DNA from: an uncultured Saprospiraceae bacterium | GTDB taxonomy: Bacteria; Bacteroidota; Bacteroidia; Chitinophagales; Saprospiraceae | Assembly: GCA_937127195.1 (NCBI GenBank) | Contig: CAKZLT010000470.1 | Location: 1-13,739 of the forward strand | Length of the DNA stretch: 13,739 bases | Direction of reading: 5' to 3' | In this document: piece by piece, positions 1 through 7,027 of the stretch | Layout: the number at the start of each line of letters is the position of its first letter | Numbering within the stretch: position 1 is the stretch's first letter | Notes under the pieces: model-generated | The model's database searches: none | The model's input: only the letters and a program-made list of their open reading frames with translations | Told to the model about the DNA's origin: nothing | Program-made: the position numbers and the translations under genes

Positions 1-1
1 A

Positions 2-1651
2 GCACTTGAATTTGACCATGAGGTAGAATTTATCAATGTAGAGGAGCAAATCGAAGAAGAGGATATCTTTGTAGATGATCCTGCTGACTTGAAAGAAAGA
101 TCGCCGATTGTTACTGTAATGGGACACGTCGATCATGGTAAAACTTCCTTACTGGATTATATTCGTAATGCGAATGTAGTTGACGGTGAAGCAGGGGGAA
201 TTACACAGCATATTGGAGCTTACGAAGTGAAAGTTGGTGAAAATAATAAGAAAATTACTTTCTTAGATACGCCAGGTCACGAAGCCTTTACGGCAATGAG
301 AGCGCGTGGTGCTAAAGTAACGGATATTGCAGTAGTCATCGTTTCGGCTGATGATAGTGTGATGCCACAAACGAAAGAGGCAATCAGTCACGCTCAAGCA
401 GCAGGTGTTCCGATTATCTTTGCAATCAATAAGATTGATAAGCCAGGAGCAAATCCTGATAGAATTAAGCAAGAATTATCGACGATGAATCTCCTTGTTG
501 AAGAATGGGGTGGTAAATATCAGTCACAAGATATATCAGCTAAAAAAGGTACTAATATCGATGAGTTATTAGAGAAAATCCTTTTGGAGGCAGAGTTACT
601 AGAATTGAAAGCAAATCCAGTAAGACCAGCAACAGGGGTTGTATTAGAGGCTTCTTTGGATAAAGGTCGTGGTTATGTTACGAAGATTTTGGTTCAAAAC
701 GGTACATTGACAGTAAAAGACCCTATCGTGGGTGGTGCTCATTCTGGTAGAATTAGAGCAATGTTCAATGAGCGTGGAAAACGCATCAAAAAAGCTGGTC
801 CAGCTACTCCTGTATTAATATTAGGATTGAATGGAGCACCTCAAGCAGGTGAGAAGTTCAAGGTAATGGAAAGCGAACAAGCAGCCAAATCATTAGCAAG
901 TAAGCGTGAGCAGATTGCCCGTGAACAGCAGCAACGTGCCATGAAGCGTGTGAGTTTAGATGACATTAACAGACGTAGATTATTAGGTAACTTTAAAGAG
1001 TTGAACTTAATCATCAAAGGTGATGTAGATGGTTCTATCGAGGCTTTAGCAGATTCATTATTGAAACAATCAGTAGAAACGGTACAGGTGAAAATTGTTC
1101 ACCGTGCAGTTGGTCCAATCAAGGATTCAGATGTATTATTGGCTTCGGCTTCGGATGCTATTATTATTGGTTTCCAAGTACGTCCTTCAAGCAATGCCAA
1201 AGCATTGGCAGAAAAAGAAGGTGTCGAAATCAAGATGTACTCAGTCATTTATGATGCAATCGAAGAAATTCGTTCTGCTATCGAAGGTTTACTTGAACCT
1301 AAGAGAGAAGAAAAACAGGTTGCAGAAGTGGAAGTCAGAGATGTATTCAAGATTAGTAAGGTTGGTACAGTCGCTGGTTGTTATGTCAAAGAAGGTAAAA
1401 TTGCAAGAAACTCTTATATCCGTGTGATTAGAGAAGGTATTGTAGTATATCCTAAGAAAGAAGGTGTTGTTGGAGAATTATCTTCATTGAAACGCTTTAA
1501 AGATGATGCAAAAGAAGTCAAATTTGGCTTCGAATGTGGTTTGACAATTACCAATTACTCTGATATGAAAGCTGGAGATATTATCGAAGCTTATGAGGTT
1601 ATTGAGATTAAACAGACATTGGATAATCACAATAAAGTAACTACTGCTTAG
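2..1651 (+). CDS. infB: Translation initiation factor IF-2 (5'-truncated by the window edge)
   Basis: IF-2 is the GTPase that brings initiator fMet-tRNA to the 30S subunit and promotes 50S joining. The reading frame is open from base 2, so the TTG at 89 is not the real start; the visible 549 codons are the C-terminal part, and the N-terminal extension lies outside the window. An acidic linker (about bases 2-88) leads into the G domain. G1 GHVDHGKT is at 122-145, followed by the switch I element GGITQHIG, G3 DTPGH at 266-280, G4 NKID at 428-439 and G5 SAKKG at 536-550. The rest is the beta-barrel domain II, domain III and the C-terminal fMet-tRNA-binding barrel, all in one intact frame to TAG. 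The gene ends at a strong hairpin terminator, so nothing downstream is cotranscribed. Base use matches the flanking genes. The identification is very secure. Confidence 0.98.
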   Translation, partial: ALEFDHEVEFINVEEQIEEEDIFVDDPADLKERSPIVTVMGHVDHGKTSLLDYIRNANVVDGEAGGITQHIGAYEVKVGENNKKITFLDTPGHEAFTAMRARGAKVTDIAVVIVSADDSVMPQTKEAISHAQAAGVPIIFAINKIDKPGANPDRIKQELSTMNLLVEEWGGKYQSQDISAKKGTNIDELLEKILLEAELLELKANPVRPATGVVLEASLDKGRGYVTKILVQNGTLTVKDPIVGGAHSGRIRAMFNERGKRIKKAGPATPVLILGLNGAPQAGEKFKVMESEQAAKSLASKREQIAREQQQRAMKRVSLDDINRRRLLGNFKELNLIIKGDVDGSIEALADSLLKQSVETVQVKIVHRAVGPIKDSDVLLASASDAIIIGFQVRPSSNAKALAEKEGVEIKMYSVIYDAIEEIRSAIEGLLEPKREEKQVAEVEVRDVFKISKVGTVAGCYVKEGKIARNSYIRVIREGIVVYPKKEGVVGELSSLKRFKDDAKEVKFGFECGLTITNYSDMKAGDIIEAYEVIEIKQTLDNHNKVTTA

Positions 1652-1674
1652 AAAAAATAGCACTGCATAAATTG

Positions 1675-1719
1675 AAAAAAATACCAATCGGTCGAAATGA
1701 CTGATTGGTATTTTTTTTT
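1675..1719. terminator. Strong bidirectional intrinsic terminator between infB and the metalloprotease gene
   Basis: The left arm AAAAAATACCAATCGGTC (from 1675 or 1676) pairs with GACTGATTGGTAT (1699-1711) and the following T tract. The loop is GAAAT (1694-1698) and there is one G-U wobble. The arm is flanked by an A run on the left and nine T's (1711-1719) on the right, so it can terminate transcripts from both strands. This fits its place between the convergent infB and metalloprotease genes. Confidence 0.9.
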
Positions 1720-1803
1720 GTAGAGACGTTGCAGTGCAGTAGAGACGTTGCAGTGCAGTAGAGACGTTGCAGTGCAGCGTCTCTACTGCTGCAACGTCTC
1801 TAC
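1720..1803. repeat. GTAGAGACG repeat cluster: three tandem 19-bp units followed by two inverted copies
   Basis: Three identical 19-bp units, GTAGAGACGTTGCAGTGCA, start at 1720, 1739 and 1758. They are followed by two copies of the core on the opposite strand: CGTCTCTAC at 1778-1786 and TGCAACGTCTCTAC at 1790-1803. The third direct unit (1758-1771) can pair perfectly over 14 bp with 1790-1803, and the other copies offer alternative pairings. The cluster sits between the infB terminator and the stop codon of the metalloprotease gene and contains no ORF. It looks like an REP/MITE-like intergenic palindrome that has expanded in tandem. There are no spacers, so it is not a CRISPR array. Confidence 0.85.
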
Positions 1804-1810
1804 AATAATA

Positions 1811-4246
1811 TCAATGATGACAACCTATCGGTGAACCATCAGGAATTTTGGCAGGTGTAGGAATTTTGACCTTTTCGGGATGTAATAAAAATTGCTCAAT
1901 CTGAAAGACATTCCAGCGATAATGTGCTTCAGAAGACTCTTTACCAATTAAGGTTAGAGAAGAAACTCGATTTTCCATTAACAACTTTAGTCGTAATAAC
2001 TTATTATAAGCCATCGCTCGAACTTGCCCGTGAGCGCGCTCATTCATAGAAGTTTTCATTAATTGATGTAGAACCTGTGTTTGAGCCATTCTTTGAAGTG
2101 CAGCATATTGTTTTTCTTTTGAAATGGCTGTCTTCCAAGTACTATTAATAATAGCTTCTAGATATTCTTCTAAGGACATTTGACTATCATTCAAAGAATG
2201 ATTTAACTCAATTCTTCCTAACTTTTCAATATTGAACAATAAGGTTAAAGTATGATTCGTGATACTTTCGGCGGCAGCCAAATAATCAAATGTAATTCCT
2301 GTACGAGATTTAAAATTTTCTCTACTTCTGTTATAGCCTTGAGGTTGTGGCGGAATAAGTTCGATAATACTTAGAGGTAATGCAAGTTCATTAGGACTAA
2401 TGGTATTAAGCAATAACTTAAGTGTGGCAGTTTGTTCATTTTTACTAGGAAATTGGATGTTTTCCGCATCTCCATTTATAGAATAATCATAAGCAACACC
2501 ACCAATTATTTTGGATGCAGCTTCAATTTGATAACGATGAGAAAGATATAACGGCGCAAGTACATTCTCTAATGTTGCCATTGGCATTCCTTCTGGAATA
2601 CTATTTTCACCAAAATTAGCTAATGCCATTTTGCGAACTGACATAACTCGGCTTAGTTCTTTAGCAGGAGAATTACCATTATCCCATAAGTGCGCCAACG
2701 GGTGTGAACTCCCTTTTGAGCGAGCATCTTGATCGGTTAGATAAAGGTATTTTTTCTCTTTGTTTTCTTTTAAAAATGCTTTTAAAGCTGCATTCTCATT
2801 TGTATCAGAAGGGAAGTCTTGATAACCAAAAAGTATCGCTCGTTTGTCCCACATTCCAATTTTGGTATCATAAGCCTTAGAAAAGTCTAACTTTCCAGCC
2901 TCATCAATTGTAATATATGGATGCGGATAATCCATTACAGAAGCACGGTTATTAACGCTTGCTGCAAAATTATGAGACAAACCAAGCGTATGTCCAACTT
3001 CATGTGCAGACAATTGACGTAATCGAGCTAAAGCCATTTCGAGCATTCTAGGATCAGCTTTTTTACCATTTTCAAAAGGTGAAAGTAAACCTTGAGCAAT
3101 CAAATAATCTTGTCGAACACGCAAAGAACCTAAGGAAACATGACCTTTCATAATCTCGCCAGTTCGCGGGTCAGTGACAGAAGCACCATACGACCAACCC
3201 CGCGTAGAACGATGTACCCATTGAATGACATTATATCGAATATCCATCATATCAGCGTTTTCGGGCATTATTTTGACGATAAAAGCATCCTTGTAGCCAG
3301 CCGCTTCAAAGGCTTGATTCCACCAACGCGCACCATCTAGTAATGCTGAGCGTACAGGCTCAGGCGTTCCCCTATCCAAATAATAAATGATTGGCTCGAC
3401 AGGTTCGCTGATTGCTGCTGCGGGATTTTTCTTTTGAAGTCGATGTCTTTTTATAAAACGCTTTTGCATCGGTTCACCTATCGGAGTTGCATAATCAAAA
3501 TAAGACGTGAAAAAATACCCACTTCTAGGGTCAAATTCGCGCGGTTGATAATTGGTGTCAGGCAGTTCTATAAAAGAATGGTGCTGTCGAACTGTAATTG
3601 TGGAAGGAGTAGGAGTAACAGAACTAATGTTGCTGCCTGTGGCTTTTCCTCTGAAAGTAAGTTGTGCTTCAAATTCGGTGTTTTTTGGAAAATTTTTCGT
3701 TCGTGGCATATAAATCGCCGAACGTAACGCATCGACAGCATAACTTCCTTGATTATTGTTTTGTAATTTGCCGCTAACGTTATGTGCATCTTGCATTAAA
3801 AAAGAAGTAACATCAACTAAAACACTTCCATTTTCTTCGGCTGATACAAAAAAACCAGCTAATGTCGATTCAGCAAAAGCTTCTTTGACAGCGCGTACTT
3901 CATCGGCATTATCAGAAATGGCGCGATAGCGATAATTAGGTTGTATCATAAAAACTTTAGAGCCTATTCTTGTAAATTTGACAATCCGTTGGTCTCCCAA
4001 TTGTCCACGATCAAGCCCAATATCATTAGAGCCAACTCCTGTCGCTAATGAATTGACATATAGAAACTCGTGGTCAAGTTTATCAATTTCTAACCAAATT
4101 TTAGCATTCACAGGTTCAAAATAAAAATTGAAATAGCCTTCATATTTGACCATGTTAGTTGTTTTTTCGGCTATGGTCTGCGCCCACGATGCAATAGAAA
4201 GCAACAGAAAAGAAAAACAAAGTAAAGTTTTAAAGGTATTTGACAT
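1811..4246 (-). CDS. Secreted zinc-dependent metalloprotease, DUF5117/DUF4953 family
   Basis: This is a probable exported metzincin-like peptidase of 811 aa. Residues 1-23 form a Sec signal peptide: a short N-terminus, a hydrophobic core LLCFSFLLLSIA, and SWAQ ahead of the likely cleavage site. The N-terminal half (about 30-280) resembles the DUF5118/DUF5117 regions that precede the catalytic part in this Bacteroidota family. The catalytic zinc site is HEVGHTLGLSH at 415-425, giving ligands His415, His419 and His425 with catalytic Glu416. It is followed by a Met-turn-like SVMDYP (Met438), as expected for HExxHxxGxxH enzymes. The long C-terminal helical region ends in SPIGCHH. Substrate is unknown. 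The start ATG at 4246 is directly followed by the signal peptide, which supports it. The gene is divergent from oxyR across 167 bp and convergent with infB. Family assignment is from recalled motif and architecture, not a database search. Confidence 0.9.
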   Translation of the reverse strand: MSNTFKTLLCFSFLLLSIASWAQTIAEKTTNMVKYEGYFNFYFEPVNAKIWLEIDKLDHEFLYVNSLATGVGSNDIGLDRGQLGDQRIVKFTRIGSKVFMIQPNYRYRAISDNADEVRAVKEAFAESTLAGFFVSAEENGSVLVDVTSFLMQDAHNVSGKLQNNNQGSYAVDALRSAIYMPRTKNFPKNTEFEAQLTFRGKATGSNISSVTPTPSTITVRQHHSFIELPDTNYQPREFDPRSGYFFTSYFDYATPIGEPMQKRFIKRHRLQKKNPAAAISEPVEPIIYYLDRGTPEPVRSALLDGARWWNQAFEAAGYKDAFIVKIMPENADMMDIRYNVIQWVHRSTRGWSYGASVTDPRTGEIMKGHVSLGSLRVRQDYLIAQGLLSPFENGKKADPRMLEMALARLRQLSAHEVGHTLGLSHNFAASVNNRASVMDYPHPYITIDEAGKLDFSKAYDTKIGMWDKRAILFGYQDFPSDTNENAALKAFLKENKEKKYLYLTDQDARSKGSSHPLAHLWDNGNSPAKELSRVMSVRKMALANFGENSIPEGMPMATLENVLAPLYLSHRYQIEAASKIIGGVAYDYSINGDAENIQFPSKNEQTATLKLLLNTISPNELALPLSIIELIPPQPQGYNRSRENFKSRTGITFDYLAAAESITNHTLTLLFNIEKLGRIELNHSLNDSQMSLEEYLEAIINSTWKTAISKEKQYAALQRMAQTQVLHQLMKTSMNERAHGQVRAMAYNKLLRLKLLMENRVSSLTLIGKESSEAHYRWNVFQIEQFLLHPEKVKIPTPAKIPDGSPIGCHH

Positions 4247-4286
4247 GATTTTTAATTAAAAGTTTATAAAAAATAATGATGTTATC

Positions 4287-4317
4287 TTTAGATGATTATA
4301 ATTATATCTTATATTTG
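4287..4317 (+). promoter_or_regulatory. Candidate Bacteroidota-type promoter for oxyR
   Basis: TATATTTG (4310-4317) matches the Bacteroidota -7 consensus TAnnTTTG exactly. A TTTA (4287-4290), one mismatch from the -33 TTTG, lies exactly 19 nt upstream. The predicted start of transcription is near 4324, which leaves an untranslated leader of about 90 nt before the oxyR ATG. The match is by eye and untested. Confidence 0.5.
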
Positions 4318-4349
4318 TTGGACTTCTTTTTTATAAAAAAATAGATCAT

Positions 4350-4367
4350 TTAGGTTACAGAACCTAA
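4350..4367. promoter_or_regulatory. Perfect palindrome in the oxyR/metalloprotease intergenic region, candidate operator
   Basis: TTAGGTT-ACAG-AACCTAA is a perfect 7-bp inverted repeat with a 4-nt centre. It is the most symmetric element between the divergent genes. It lies about 26 nt downstream of the predicted oxyR transcription start and 47 nt before the ATG. Dyads of this size near the divergent gene are typical LysR-family binding sites, so autoregulation by the adjacent OxyR is the simplest reading. A minus-strand TAATTTTG (4392 to 4385) could be the -7 element of the metalloprotease gene, which would place the dyad just downstream of that start too. Confidence 0.45.
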
Positions 4368-4413
4368 GAAATTTATCAAAGAACCAAAATTACTAAGTAA
4401 ATTATAACAAGAA

Positions 4414-5349
4414 ATGACGATTATTCAACTAGAATATATAATTGCTGTTGATACTTATAAAAGCTTCGCAGAAGCGGCAGGAAAATGTTTTGTCTCTCAA
4501 CCTGCATTGAGTATGCAAATTAAAAAAATTGAGGAGGAATTAGGCATTTTGATTTTTGATAGAAGTAAAAAGCCTGTTTTGACTACAGATATTGGCGCAC
4601 AGATTATAGCGCAAGCTAGAGAAGCCGTTCGGCAGAGTTACAAAATAAAAGAAATCGTTGAAAATGAACGAGATGAAATGGGAGGAGAGTTGAGAGTTGG
4701 AATTATTCCGACTTTGAGTCCTTATCTTCTACCTTTATTCATAACTAAATTTTTGAAGAAATACCCTAATGTTAAGCTAGTAATTGAGGAACTACTATCA
4801 AGCGATATTATATATAAACTCAACAATGATTTGATTGATTTGGGAATATTGGTTACTCCAATTAATAAAAAGAGTTTGGTTGAAATTCCTTTATTTTATG
4901 AGAGCTTTATGCTTTATGCCTCTAAGACGCACTCTTTTGCGAATCGCACAAAAATTAATGTAGATGAATTGAAGCTAGATGATATGTGGTTACTCAAAGA
5001 GGGGCATTGTTTTCGTACTCAAGTCGCTAATTTTTGTGCTGACAAAAGCTGGGAGAATACAGGACAATTACGCTTTGAAAGCGGAAGTCTCGAAACCTTG
5101 AAGCGAATAGTTGAGCATCAATCTGGCTATACTTTATTGCCAGAGTTGGCAACTTATGGCATGGAAGCATCAAAAATTAGGTATTTGAAAAGCTTTAATG
5201 AGCCGAAACCTATCCGTGAGGTTAGCTTAGTTATTCATCGTTCTTTTATGAAAAAGAAGCTAATTGATGCATTTCAGGAGGAAATTTTAACTAATATTCC
5301 AAGTACTTTAAAGAGTAAAAATAAAGGGAAGGTGATTAATTGGGTGTAG
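4414..5349 (+). CDS. oxyR: Hydrogen peroxide-sensing LysR-type transcriptional regulator OxyR
   Basis: This is a LysR-family regulator of 311 aa. Residues 1-60 form the winged helix-turn-helix (FAEAAGKCFVSQPALSMQIK), and 90-300 the periplasmic-binding-protein-like effector domain. The segment GHCFRTQVANFC places cysteines at 199 and 208, the same numbers and spacing as the disulfide-forming pair of E. coli OxyR. The downstream segment ESGSLETLKRIVEHQSGYTLLP also matches the OxyR pattern. By family knowledge it is oxidised by peroxide to an active disulfide form and induces antioxidant genes. No catalase, peroxiredoxin or Dps gene lies beside it here, so it would act on distant targets, possibly also on the divergent metalloprotease gene (inference). 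The ATG at 4414 gives the normal family N-terminus; no Shine-Dalgarno sequence is visible. It ends at a bidirectional terminator. Confidence 0.92.
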   Translation: MTIIQLEYIIAVDTYKSFAEAAGKCFVSQPALSMQIKKIEEELGILIFDRSKKPVLTTDIGAQIIAQAREAVRQSYKIKEIVENERDEMGGELRVGIIPTLSPYLLPLFITKFLKKYPNVKLVIEELLSSDIIYKLNNDLIDLGILVTPINKKSLVEIPLFYESFMLYASKTHSFANRTKINVDELKLDDMWLLKEGHCFRTQVANFCADKSWENTGQLRFESGSLETLKRIVEHQSGYTLLPELATYGMEASKIRYLKSFNEPKPIREVSLVIHRSFMKKKLIDAFQEEILTNIPSTLKSKNKGKVINWV

Positions 5350-5367
5350 TGAAATTAGCCTATTAAT

Positions 5368-5412
5368 AATCAAAAGGTCAAATGTTATAATGAATATTTG
5401 ACCTTTTTGATT
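5368..5412. terminator. Bidirectional intrinsic terminator between oxyR and the glycosyltransferase gene
   Basis: AATCAAAAGGTCAAAT (5368-5383) pairs with ATTTGACCTTTTTGATT (5396-5412), with one bulged T and a 12-nt loop. A-rich left and T-rich right arms would serve both converging transcripts. The hairpin ends 6 bases before the glycosyltransferase stop codon. The A/T-rich closing pairs make it weaker than the infB terminator. Confidence 0.75.
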
Positions 5413-5418
5413 AGAGTT

Positions 5419-6840
5419 TTAATCCACTTTTCTGCACAATTTAAACAATTCTAAAACCTCACCAGCCTTCAACTTTACAACTTCATAACCATCAATAACA
5501 GGCGTGTTTTTATTCAGAACTAACCATGTTTTCTCTTCTTTTGAGAATAAACTCACATATTCATATCTTTGAAAATAAGCAATCAATTGCCAATTAGAAC
5601 GATTTTCGTTGATAATTGAAACCTCCTTACTGTCAATATATTGACTCATTAATTTAATATCTTCAATCATCGCTTGGTCGCGATTGTAAGTATTCCAATT
5701 TTTAAACATCAGAAAAATAGATAAACTAAATATCAGAATACTAACGATTTTTATACCATTTTGAACTGCGCGTTTAGTGTTTATTTTTTTTATAAAAAAA
5801 GAAAAAATAGGCACGCCAAAAGCCGCAATACCTAAAGCCAAAAAAGGTAAAGCAGGCACAATATAATAACCTGATTGTTTGCTACTCATCAAAATCGGCA
5901 ACGAACCTGACAAGCCAACCAAACTCCAAAACCAAGCCTTTTTTTGATTATCAGCCGTTTTTAAAAGAATGGATTTTCCTTTTTTATTTTGTTGATATCC
6001 AATACCAAAAGCTAGAAGAGTAAGTCCAACTAATGGCAATATTTCTAATATTAATCGCTCCAAAATGAGCCAATTATTAGAAGTGTTACTTGACTGCGAA
6101 ACTTGCAAATGTGCCGAAACAGAACCTAAAACATTCTCTTGAGCAGCAGGACTTATTAAAAATAAAAGGAATATTAATCCAATAAAAATACCCGCAAAAG
6201 TAAACTGTGAATAAATTATCCTTTTAGAAAAATCACGATGAGACACAGCATAAAAGGCAACCGTAGCCAAAGGAAACAACGTAATTAGTCCTTTTGAAAG
6301 AAAAGCACTTAGCAAAAATAAAGCAGCAATAAATAGATAACGAAAACTGATTTTGGGCTGATTTAATGCTTTTTGAATAAAAAATACACTAAAAATAGCT
6401 CCAACGGCAACCATATTTTCAATCATGTTATTCTTGAAACTCCACGAAATGACAGGCATCAAAAGAACAAATAAAATAGGAATCCAGTATTTTTCTTTAA
6501 AATTTGGAAGTGCATTTTGCCAAGTCAAGCGGACTCCAACCAATAAAAATATCATTAGAACCAACGAAAATAATCGCTCAATCCAAAAGGCATTTCCAAA
6601 TAATTGAAAGAAAATAGACTCAATCCCAAACATCAAAGGAGAATGTCCATTGAAGGATTTTAAAATCGCTTCGGTATAATAAGGCATCCAAAAACTACCT
6701 TGACCAATCGCCATATTTCGGGCAAGGCAACCGTAAAGTGTACCATCCAAAAACATACCTTCTTGACCTAAAGAAGGTAAGAAAAAGAAAGAAAAAACAG
6801 CTATGGCGAAAAATAAATAGTTCCGATTTGAGTTGTTCAT
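5419..6840 (-). CDS. Multi-pass membrane glycosyltransferase, GT39/ArnT-like (PMT_2 type)
   Basis: This 473-aa integral membrane protein has about ten hydrophobic segments, near residues 7-25, 87-105, 119-136, 141-156, 168-199, 212-231, 258-280, 302-318, 326-349 and 362-380. The first periplasmic loop holds an acidic stretch (EGMFLDGTLYGCLARNM, 27-43) where GT-C enzymes carry their catalytic Asp/Glu. A late loop has KQSGYYIVPALPFLALG (321-337), the K-x-YY-lP-lP pattern of the ArnT/dolichyl-phosphate-mannose mannosyltransferase superfamily. A short soluble tail (about 385-473) follows. Such enzymes transfer a sugar from a polyprenyl phosphate carrier to an acceptor on the outer face of the inner membrane; donor and acceptor cannot be read from sequence. 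It stands alone, convergent with oxyR and divergent from oligopeptidase B, with no other glycan genes beside it. Family-level call only. Confidence 0.8.
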   Translation of the reverse strand: MNNSNRNYLFFAIAVFSFFFLPSLGQEGMFLDGTLYGCLARNMAIGQGSFWMPYYTEAILKSFNGHSPLMFGIESIFFQLFGNAFWIERLFSLVLMIFLLVGVRLTWQNALPNFKEKYWIPILFVLLMPVISWSFKNNMIENMVAVGAIFSVFFIQKALNQPKISFRYLFIAALFLLSAFLSKGLITLFPLATVAFYAVSHRDFSKRIIYSQFTFAGIFIGLIFLLFLISPAAQENVLGSVSAHLQVSQSSNTSNNWLILERLILEILPLVGLTLLAFGIGYQQNKKGKSILLKTADNQKKAWFWSLVGLSGSLPILMSSKQSGYYIVPALPFLALGIAAFGVPIFSFFIKKINTKRAVQNGIKIVSILIFSLSIFLMFKNWNTYNRDQAMIEDIKLMSQYIDSKEVSIINENRSNWQLIAYFQRYEYVSLFSKEEKTWLVLNKNTPVIDGYEVVKLKAGEVLELFKLCRKVD

Positions 6841-6868
6841 TAGAGTCTTTTAATAAAAATGTAGATTG

Positions 6869-6876
6869 CAAAATTA
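6869..6876 (-). promoter_or_regulatory. Possible -7 element for the glycosyltransferase gene
   Basis: Read on the minus strand this is TAATTTTG, a full TAnnTTTG match, 28 bases before the ATG at 6840. That would give a short leader of about 20 nt. No clear -33 TTTG is present at the expected spacing, so the call is weak. Confidence 0.3.
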
Positions 6877-6896
6877 CTAAAATTTCAACATCTTCT

Positions 6897-6998
6897 AACT
6901 AACCATAAAATTTATCTATTTTTGAAAATTGATTCCTTGTTATGATGCTCAACTAACCATTATTTTTTTTAAACTAAAGAAGCGTTTAACATACGCTT
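6897..6998. promoter_or_regulatory. Upstream region of oligopeptidase B: possible promoter, direct repeat and small hairpin
   Basis: Three elements lie in the 187-bp divergent gap. The 10-mer AACTAACCAT occurs at 6897-6906 and again at 6951-6960, 54 bp apart, about five helical turns. TATTTTTG (6917-6924) matches the -7 consensus TAnnTTTG for the plus strand but lacks a clear -33 partner. AAGCGT (6980-6985) and ACGCTT (6993-6998) form a perfect 6-bp hairpin with a 7-nt loop in the predicted leader, 30 bases before the ATG. None is conclusive alone. Confidence 0.3.
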
Positions 6999-7027
6999 AA
7001 AGTTTATATTCAAACAGATACTACGCA

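Noticed and set aside
89..91. TTG as the start of infB
   Set aside because: The same frame is open back to base 2 and encodes an acidic linker typical of IF-2 upstream of the G domain, so the gene is cut by the window edge.
1095..1427. Open frame of 110 codons overlapping infB in another frame
   Set aside because: It lies wholly within the conserved C-terminal part of IF-2, and its translation shows no domain.
1720..1803. Tandem repeats resembling a mini CRISPR array
   Set aside because: The 19-bp units are directly adjacent with no unique spacers, two copies are inverted, and no cas genes are present.
3434..3727. Plus-strand open frame of 97 codons inside the metalloprotease gene
   Set aside because: It is fully antisense to a well-supported coding region and its translation has no recognisable domain or plausible composition.
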